This document shows positions 58,642 to 64,000 of a stretch of 64,000 nt of DNA, piece by piece. The position numbers were made by a program, and so were the translations under genes. The notes under the pieces were generated by a model. That model saw only the letters and a list, made by a program, of their open reading frames with translations. It had not been told where the DNA came from and did not search any database. How positions within the stretch are numbered: position 1 is the first letter of the stretch; each line of letters starts with the position of its first letter. The DNA is from Vibrio rumoiensis (GTDB lineage: Bacteria > Pseudomonadota > Gammaproteobacteria > Enterobacterales > Vibrionaceae): positions 186,001 to 250,000 of the forward strand of contig NZ_AP018686.1 of NCBI RefSeq assembly GCF_002218045.2, written 5' to 3'.

Positions 58642-60150
58642 GTCTATTGGAATTATCCTGATGGTACAAAAGCAGTGATGAGTAATTTTGCTAGCCAACA
58701 GAATATATTACGCACTTTGGTTAGTTTATCTGTCGTCACGGAGAATGCTCATTGGAAAAACACCGCGACGAAAATGGCCAAGCAGTTTCTCGATAATTAT
58801 ACCGATTCAGAAAGTGGGCTATTTCATTGGGGAGGGCATCGTTTTATTAACCAACAGACTGGGGAAATTGAAGGTCCAGCCAGTAAAGAACGTGTTCATG
58901 AATTGAAGCATCATTTCCCTTATTATGAATTTCTATATCAAGTTGATGCAAAGAAGACTACCCAATTTTTACACGGTTTTTGGGCGGCTCATGTTTTGGA
59001 TTGGCAGAAGTTAGATTTAAGTCGCCATGGTCAATATGGCGTCAAACCGATTGATAATGTTTTCAGATATCATCAACCTAAACCTGTTGTTGACCCTAGT
59101 CTCTGGCCACAGCTACCTGAAACGGTTGGCTTAACCTTTGTTAATGCTTCTACTGATTTGATTTACGCTGCAACATTTTATTCTCAGTATCAAACGGATG
59201 TACATGCCGAAATGTGGGCCAAGCATCTCTATAAGCAATTTGTGCTGGCGCGTAATCCAGAAACCGGTATGCCTGTCTATCAATTTTCATCACCGTTACA
59301 AAGAGAGCCGATTCCTGATGATGATAATTTGACCTATTCGTGGTTTGGAGATCGAGCCAAGCGTCAATTTGGATCTGAATTCGGTGAGATAGCAAAAGAG
59401 GCTAATGTGCTATTTCGTGATAGTTGGCCGGTAGTGGTGGATAATCCGTTAGCGATTTTAGAGTGTGCTAAGCAAACCGGTGATGAAGAAATGCTCGCTT
59501 GGGCGACCAGTGGTATTAAGGCTTACTTTAAATTTGCTTGGGATATGATGGGAAATACCATCGTTCCTATGTGGAATAATGGCCACGATATGACGGGTTA
59601 CGTTTTCCCTCGAGATGGTTATTACGGCAAAAAGGGGACGGAATTAAAACGCCAGCCGGTAGACCCCGCGTATTTATTGCCTCTAATAAGGGCCTGTATT
59701 GTTAGCGATGATGTTGAGATCAGAGAACTCACCGCAACGATGTTCGCACGCTTTGAGCTGGGTTTAATTGCTCCTGATACAATGTGGTTAACAGAGGTGA
59801 ATATAGATACCGCCATCGCCTCTCCATATTTATTATTCGCGTTGCTCGATCTCTATGAATTTACTGGGCAAGATAAATTATTATTACTCGCAGATTCAAT
59901 TGGTAAGAATATAATAGAGCAGAAATTTCATCGTGGGTATTTTGTACCATCAGAGCAACATCGTTTTGCTCGTTTTGATGATCCAGCTTCTTTTGCTCTT
60001 ATTGCATTAGAAGCAGCGCATCAAGGTCAATATGCCGACATGCCTACACACATTTCAAACGGTGGTTACTTGCATGGCGAAGTGAGCCAAGGTGACCGAA
60101 TTGAAACTGTATATGATCGCGACATCATTTATGGGGTAACCATAGAATAG
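58642..60150 (+). pseudogene. Pectate lyase family PL2 (PelW/PelY-like), 5' truncated
   Basis: The frame is open from the IS remnant border (VYWNYPDGTKAVMSNFASQQ) and an internal GTG/ATG at 58675/58678 could still start a protein of about 490 residues. Sequence such as HHFPYYEFLYQVD, FNHGFWAAHVLDW-like, and WFGDRAKRQFGSEFGE is typical of PL2 pectate disaccharide-lyases, which degrade polygalacturonate oligomers in the periplasm or cytoplasm. Compared with PelW (about 540 aa) the N-terminal 50-90 residues are gone. The altronate dehydratase fragment at the window end belongs to the same galacturonate pathway. Confidence 0.85.
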
Positions 60151-60154
60151 TGAA

Positions 60155-61561
60155 ATGAACCTGACTTTTTCATTGTTTAAAAATTGGCCACTAACGCTAC
60201 GTAAGCGTCACAAGGTCTTATTGATTCGTGATGTATTCCCTCTAGCGTGGCCGATATTTATTGAGCTGTTATGCGTGGTATTGATGGGGATCATTAGCAC
60301 GATTCTCGTCAGTCGCTTAGGTCAGTCTCAAACCGCCGCGATAGGGATAAGCGACAGTTTCACTTACATCATTTATTCGGTTCTCGCGGCTATTGAGTTG
60401 GGCGGAACAGTGATTGTTGCTCAATCATACGGGCGAAGAAATAGTGAACAAGCTCTCGATCAAGCTCGGCAAACCATTACTCTAAATGCGCTGATTAGTG
60501 TGCTTTTTTGTGTTGTGGTATTGCTCGGTGGAAAGTCATTACTTGAGATCGTGGCTTATGGCGCAGAGCCTGAGGTTATTCACCTTGCTGAGGTTTACCT
60601 TACCGCAATGGCGTTGAGTTATCCTGCGCTTGCGATCACTCTTGCAGGCAGCGGAGTATTAAGAGCGGTTGGTAATAGTCGTTTACCGATGCGAGTCAAT
60701 ATCTTAACTAATTTACTGAATATCGCGTTTAGTTATCCATTGATCTACGGTGTCGGTGATTGGCAAGGTTTAGGTTTACTTGGAGCCGGTTTAGGGGTGT
60801 CTTTAGCGCGTTGGGTCGGGGCTTTTATTATTCTGGCGTATTTAGCCAAAAACTCTCGTTTTGTGATCCCATTTAAGCTGTATTTTTCTAAGTTTAGCCG
60901 CAAAGTATTTGCCGATATTTTAGGAATTGGTTTTCCTGCTAGTGTTGAATCCTTGATGTTCAACATAGGTAAAATGATCACAATTTTAATGGTAGCGGGA
61001 ATGGGAACCGTAGCGATGGCGGGCAATGTTATCGCGTTCTCTATCATTTTGATGATCAATATTCCCGGTAATACATTAGGCATGGCAGCCACGGTTATTG
61101 TGGGTAAACGCCTAGGACAAAATAGGCCAAGAATGGCACAGCAAGAGTTGGTGCTGATTCTCATCACTTCAACCATTTTATTGGTTTGTTCTACCTTGCT
61201 ACTTGTACCATTTATTCATTACATTGCTTTGCTCTATACCACCGAAGAATCGGTGATTGATGTGGTTGTGAATCTGTTTTATATGAACGCCATTATGATG
61301 CCAGTTTGGGCGGCTTCTTTTGTTCTTCCTGCTGCATTTAAAGGTGCTAAAGATGTGAAGTTCACGATGTGGACGGCGATTCTCAGCATGTGGGGTTTCA
61401 GAATTTGCTGCGGATATGTATTTGGCGTGCTACTCGGCTTTGGTGTGTATGGGGTATGGGTAGGGATGTTCAGCGATTGGATAGTGCGCGGAACGCTATT
61501 CACTCTGCGATTATTGAATCAGAAATGGCTAGCCCGATACTTTAGAGATGTTTCTCGTTAA
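60155..61561 (+). CDS. MATE family efflux transporter
   Basis: This 468-residue protein has about twelve membrane helices. MATE features include FIELLCVVLMGIISTILVSR in helix 1 and the GSGVLRAVGNSRLPM loop, with a second-half symmetric VKFTMWTAILSMWGFRICCG. It exports cationic compounds with Na+ or H+ exchange; the substrate is unknown. It starts four bases after the lyase stop, so the two are likely cotranscribed. The association with a pectate lyase is unusual and may reflect the deletion that brought this locus to the T6SS remains. Confidence 0.9.
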   Translation: MNLTFSLFKNWPLTLRKRHKVLLIRDVFPLAWPIFIELLCVVLMGIISTILVSRLGQSQTAAIGISDSFTYIIYSVLAAIELGGTVIVAQSYGRRNSEQALDQARQTITLNALISVLFCVVVLLGGKSLLEIVAYGAEPEVIHLAEVYLTAMALSYPALAITLAGSGVLRAVGNSRLPMRVNILTNLLNIAFSYPLIYGVGDWQGLGLLGAGLGVSLARWVGAFIILAYLAKNSRFVIPFKLYFSKFSRKVFADILGIGFPASVESLMFNIGKMITILMVAGMGTVAMAGNVIAFSIILMINIPGNTLGMAATVIVGKRLGQNRPRMAQQELVLILITSTILLVCSTLLLVPFIHYIALLYTTEESVIDVVVNLFYMNAIMMPVWAASFVLPAAFKGAKDVKFTMWTAILSMWGFRICCGYVFGVLLGFGVYGVWVGMFSDWIVRGTLFTLRLLNQKWLARYFRDVSR

Positions 61562-61594
61562 AATGTAAGCGGGTTTACTTGGAATAAAAATAGC

Positions 61595-61622
61595 AAAAGG
61601 AGCCAACAATAGGCTCCTTTTT
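61595..61622 (+). terminator. Terminator after the MATE gene
   Basis: AAAAGGAGCC-AACAAT-AGGCTCCTTTTT, a perfect stem with T-run about 35 bases after the stop. It may also serve the convergent small gene at 61657-61800. Confidence 0.92.
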
Positions 61623-61656
61623 GAATTTTTAATGCTTTGGCAAATAAGCTTTTAAA

Positions 61657-61800
61657 TTAAAACTTAACCCAAGTTAGTGATGTTAGTGCAATAAAGCCTA
61701 GAGCAGAACCGTAGATTAAGAATAGGCTCAATGCGGTAGCAGCGGCATCTTTTAATTTTGAGTTGTTAAAAGTGCTTTGATTTGCAGTAATAGTGTTCAT
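61657..61800 (-). CDS. 47-residue single-membrane-helix protein
   Basis: The reverse frame starting at 61800 reads MNTITANQSTFNNSKLKDAA, then a hydrophobic helix (TALSLFLIYGSALGFIALTS) and ends WVKF. It is too short for standard ORF finding. AGGTTACA precedes the ATG (GAGG near -8 on the reverse strand). The type is a small inner membrane protein seen in vibrios; function unknown. Convergent with the MATE gene and sharing its terminator. Confidence 0.65.
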   Translation of the reverse strand: MNTITANQSTFNNSKLKDAAATALSLFLIYGSALGFIALTSLTWVKF

Positions 61801-61993
61801 TGTAACCTCAGTTTTATGTGATACTGGTCACAATTAAACCAGTAAACATGACTGAGATCAAGTTTTTTGAAACACTTTTTTATATTAATACCGATTCAAT
61901 ATAATGGCAGCAATATAACCCCCGGTGTCAGGATAGTTGTCCAGATCTTAGAACGCCCAAAAATCCAGCAATGGAGGGCTAACGAAGGACACT

Positions 61994-62494
61994 ATGCCGA
62001 GATATTCCGAAGAAAGAAAAGCTGCCATCTTGAAGAAGCTACTGCCACCGCATAACAAAACCATTCCAGAAGTTGCTGCGGAGGATTACATCAGCGAAGC
62101 AACGTTATACAATTGGCGTAATAAACTCCGCTCCGAAGGTAAACCTGTGCCAGGTAATCAAAAAAATTCTGAACATTGGTCAGCTGAAGCCAAGTTCGCC
62201 ACCGTCATCGAAACCGCCAGTTTGTCAGAAACTGAGCTTAGCCAGTATTGTCGCCAGAAAGGTTTGTACCCTGAACAAGTTAAAGCGTGGAAACTCGCTT
62301 GTATCAGCGGTGCGGGTCAAGCAGAGCAATCTAAGAAAGCAGAGCAGACAGAGCGTAGAGCGAATAAAAAGCGTATCCGAAAATTGGAAGCAGAGCTGCA
62401 TCGTAAAGACAAAGCCCTGGCAGAAACGGCGGCGCTATTGGTGCTGTCAAAAAAGCTCAAGGCCTTGTATGGGAGCGACAGCGAGGAGGACTGA
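61994..62494 (+). CDS. IS3-family OrfA (helix-turn-helix protein)
   Basis: This 166-residue protein begins MPRYSEERKAAILKKLLPPH and contains an HTH (VAAEDYISEATLYNWRNKL), then a leucine-zipper-like charged helix (ANKKRIRKLEAELHRKDKAL). OrfA binds the IS ends; the helix mediates multimer formation with OrfAB. Near its end the mRNA has A_AAA_AAG (62449-62455) in the correct phase for -1 frameshifting into OrfB. The gene is longer than most IS3 OrfA proteins (about 100 aa) owing to two HTH-like parts. Confidence 0.92.
   Translation: MPRYSEERKAAILKKLLPPHNKTIPEVAAEDYISEATLYNWRNKLRSEGKPVPGNQKNSEHWSAEAKFATVIETASLSETELSQYCRQKGLYPEQVKAWKLACISGAGQAEQSKKAEQTERRANKKRIRKLEAELHRKDKALAETAALLVLSKKLKALYGSDSEED
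62449..62455 (+). promoter_or_regulatory. Programmed -1 frameshift site A_AAA_AAG
   Basis: In the OrfA frame this reads TC-A_AAA_AAG-C. A -1 shift continues in the OrfB frame with no stop (next codon starts 62455, 17 codons before the OrfB ATG at 62506), so an OrfAB fusion transposase of about 520 residues results, as in other IS3 members. Confidence 0.88.
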
Positions 62495-62505
62495 CTCCTC
62501 TCGAT

Positions 62506-63561
62506 ATGCGCGAGACATTACTGGCGCTTTTTGATGAAGCGGTTGCTAATGGCGCGCCTCAGTACAAGGCTGCAGACCTCATGCAAGTTCCACAGCGAAC
62601 CTTGCGCCGCTGGCGTACGTCACAGGGTCATGTGTTGCCCGATCTTCGTCGTCTGGCTATCAGACCAGAGCCCAAAAACAAGCTGTCAGAGAAAGAGCGT
62701 CAGCATATTTTGAATGTCTGCAATGAGGCCGACTATGCCAACTTACCCCCCAGTCAAATCGTGCCAAAACTGGCCGATCAGGGAGAATATATCGCCAGCG
62801 AGTCAAGCATATATCGTGTGCTGAAAGATAACGACCAACTGCATCATCGAGGACGGACGAAACCGCCACAGCCTACGACGGAGCCCGCTTCTCATGTGGC
62901 GACAAAGCCCAATGAGATCTGGACTTGGGATATCAGTTATCTGCCCGCGAAGGTTCGTGGTCTGTACTGGTACCTTTATATGGTCATTGATATCTACAGT
63001 CGCAAAATTGTGGGTTGGGAAGTCCATGACTGCGAATGCGGAACGCTTGCTTCTCAGCTGATTGAGCGAGCCACCTTCAGTGAACGCTGTTTCGTGAAGC
63101 CTCATTATTTACATTCTGACAACGGGGCTCGCATGAGGTCACTCACCTTGCGTGCAAAGCTTGATGAAATGGGCATCCGAACGTCCTTCAATCGTCCGGG
63201 CGTGAGTAATGACAATGCCTATTCAGAGTCATTGTTCCGTACAGCCAAGTACCGGCCTAACTATCCGGAGCATGGCTTCGAAACGCTGGCAGACGCACGT
63301 GAATGGATACTGAATTTTGTAAACTGGTACAACAACGAGCATCACCACAGTGCGATTAAGTTCGTCACTCCAGCAGAAAGACACAGAAACTTAGATACAA
63401 CAGTGCTGGCGAAGCGACATACTGTGTATCAGCAGGCGAAAGCCAAGCATCCTGAACGTTGGGCAAGGGAGACTCGCGACTGGTCACCCGTTGGTTCGGT
63501 AACACTCAACCCCAAAAGCGCAGACAATAATGAACATGGCGGTCAAAAAAGAGCCGCATAA
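62506..63561 (+). CDS. IS3-family OrfB transposase
   Basis: This 351-residue protein has an N-terminal HTH_21-like part (SERQHILNVCNEADY-like, SQIVPKLADQGEYIASESSI) and an rve integrase core with DDE residues in WTWDISYLPAKVRG (Asp), LHSDNGARMRS (Asp) and NDNAYSESLFRTAKY (Glu). Probably made mainly as the OrfAB fusion through the A_AAA_AAG site upstream. Intact, with a normal C-terminus (HPERWARETRDWSPVGSV). Confidence 0.95.
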   Translation: MRETLLALFDEAVANGAPQYKAADLMQVPQRTLRRWRTSQGHVLPDLRRLAIRPEPKNKLSEKERQHILNVCNEADYANLPPSQIVPKLADQGEYIASESSIYRVLKDNDQLHHRGRTKPPQPTTEPASHVATKPNEIWTWDISYLPAKVRGLYWYLYMVIDIYSRKIVGWEVHDCECGTLASQLIERATFSERCFVKPHYLHSDNGARMRSLTLRAKLDEMGIRTSFNRPGVSNDNAYSESLFRTAKYRPNYPEHGFETLADAREWILNFVNWYNNEHHHSAIKFVTPAERHRNLDTTVLAKRHTVYQQAKAKHPERWARETRDWSPVGSVTLNPKSADNNEHGGQKRAA

Positions 63562-63615
63562 TTAGAAAATCTGGTCAACTACCTTGAAATCTACCGATAA
63601 CTCCACTCTATATAG

Positions 63616-64000
63616 TTACAATGTCACTCCACTTTTCCAGATGGCGATTTCTCTAATTTGATTGATTTCATTTTTACTTTTTTCACCATTGACGATAGCA
63701 ACGGTGGTTTTAATGAATTCTTTTAGTAATTGATCCATCGAAATGTCCTCAGAGACTAGTTTCCCAGCATTAAAATCTATCCAGTGTTTTTTCTTATCAG
63801 CGAGCTCTGAATTGGTCGCGATCTTCATTGTTGGAACAAACCCACCATAAGGTGTTCCTCTACCGGTTGAAAATAACACCATGTGACAGCCTGAAGCGGC
63901 AAGTGCGCTGGTGGCGATGGCATCATTTCCGGGTGCGTTCAATAAGTTTAAACCGGGAATAGTGATTTTTTGCGTGTAATCGAGTACATCGACGACCGGA
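63616..64000 (-). CDS. uxaA: Altronate dehydratase (UxaA family), C-terminal part
   Basis: The reverse frame is open to the window edge and its last 128 residues (KITIPGLNLLNAPGNDAIA, SALAASGCHMVLFSTGRGTP, and VPTMKIATNSELADKKKHW) match the large domain of UxaA/GarD-type dehydratases. UxaA converts D-altronate to 2-keto-3-deoxygluconate in galacturonate breakdown, which fits the pectate lyase nearby. GarD (galactarate dehydratase) has a similar fold and cannot be fully excluded. The gene start is outside the window; the IS3 element lies only 26 bases beyond its stop. Confidence 0.88.
   Translation of the reverse strand, partial: PVVDVLDYTQKITIPGLNLLNAPGNDAIATSALAASGCHMVLFSTGRGTPYGGFVPTMKIATNSELADKKKHWIDFNAGKLVSEDISMDQLLKEFIKTTVAIVNGEKSKNEINQIREIAIWKSGVTL

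Larger units (their letters stand above)
61926..63589 (+). mobile_element. Complete IS3-family insertion sequence
   Basis: The element (about 1664 bp) is bounded by imperfect inverted repeats: left TGTCAGGATAGTTGTCCAG, right (reverse complement) TTTCAAGGTAGTTGACCAG, matching in about 16 of 21 positions. It carries orfA and orfB in the usual -1 arrangement. No 3- or 4-bp target duplication is visible (CGG on the left, TCT on the right), which suggests that a flank was rearranged after insertion or that the true ends differ by a few bases. Confidence 0.85.

Noticed and set aside
62073..62534. 153-codon forward frame overlapping orfA of the IS3 element
   Set aside because: It is an alternative reading frame with many Arg/Lys/Ser codons, inside OrfA whose identity and frameshift site are clear.

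Overview
The window looks like chromosomal DNA of a member of the Vibrionaceae, a moderately AT-rich gammaproteobacterium. This rests on the thrS-infC-rpmI-rplT block with its AUU-initiated infC, a vipA/vipB-type T6SS cluster, a LapA/BapA-type giant adhesin, a moxR-DUF58-DUF4381-bat operon, and conserved small proteins I associate with vibrios (DUF3581, DUF3820). Species cannot be assigned from sequence reading alone. No rRNA, tRNA or CRISPR was seen.

Layout. 1-1706: start of a xylulokinase gene, divergent from xylR. 1843-3290: a secreted OB-fold protein and a YhcC-type radical SAM protein. 3287-21214: a type I secretion adhesin locus. lapC and a lapB-like ABC transporter read leftwards; a 4671-residue retention-module/RTX adhesin reads rightwards. 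The transporter gene carries a one-base frameshift in an A6 tract. 21365-32577: a complete nitrate assimilation regulon: nasA, cobA, an ANTAR antiterminator, nrtABC and nirBD. It has two sigma54-like promoters and two leader terminators, each overlapped by an ANTAR-type hexaloop hairpin. 32746-35654: MFS exporter, PAP2 phosphatase, cytochrome b562. 36400-38880: a solitary XPD/DinG-like helicase fused to a C-terminal PD-(D/E)XK nuclease, flanked by long spacers with inverted repeats. This is the best candidate for an undescribed, possibly defensive, system. 39192-46566: moxR-bat operon. 46873-48614: small conserved genes. 49101-52339: thrS-infC-rpmI-rplT.

53024-63589 is a decayed accessory region. 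A T6SS cluster begins after rplT but is dead as it stands. tssB is split by a full IS30-family element, tssC and tssE are intact, and tssF is cut at the end of an IS3-family remnant. Beyond the remnant lies a pectate lyase (PL2) gene without its 5' end, so the rest of the T6SS cluster and the lyase N-terminus were lost at an IS-mediated deletion junction. A MATE transporter, a 47-residue membrane protein, a second intact IS3 element (OrfA/OrfB with an A_AAA_AAG frameshift site) and the end of an altronate dehydratase gene follow, which suggests a pectin/galacturonate locus.

How it works together: the ANTAR protein encoded between the two nitrate transcription units most likely lets RNA polymerase pass both leader terminators when nitrate or nitrite is present, while sigma54/NtrC sets nitrogen limitation as the first condition. 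NrtABC imports nitrate, NasA reduces it to nitrite, NirBD reduces nitrite to ammonium, and CobA makes the siroheme precursor that NirB needs. The adhesin and its exporter form one functional unit that may be switched off, or mis-sequenced, at the lapB A-tract.
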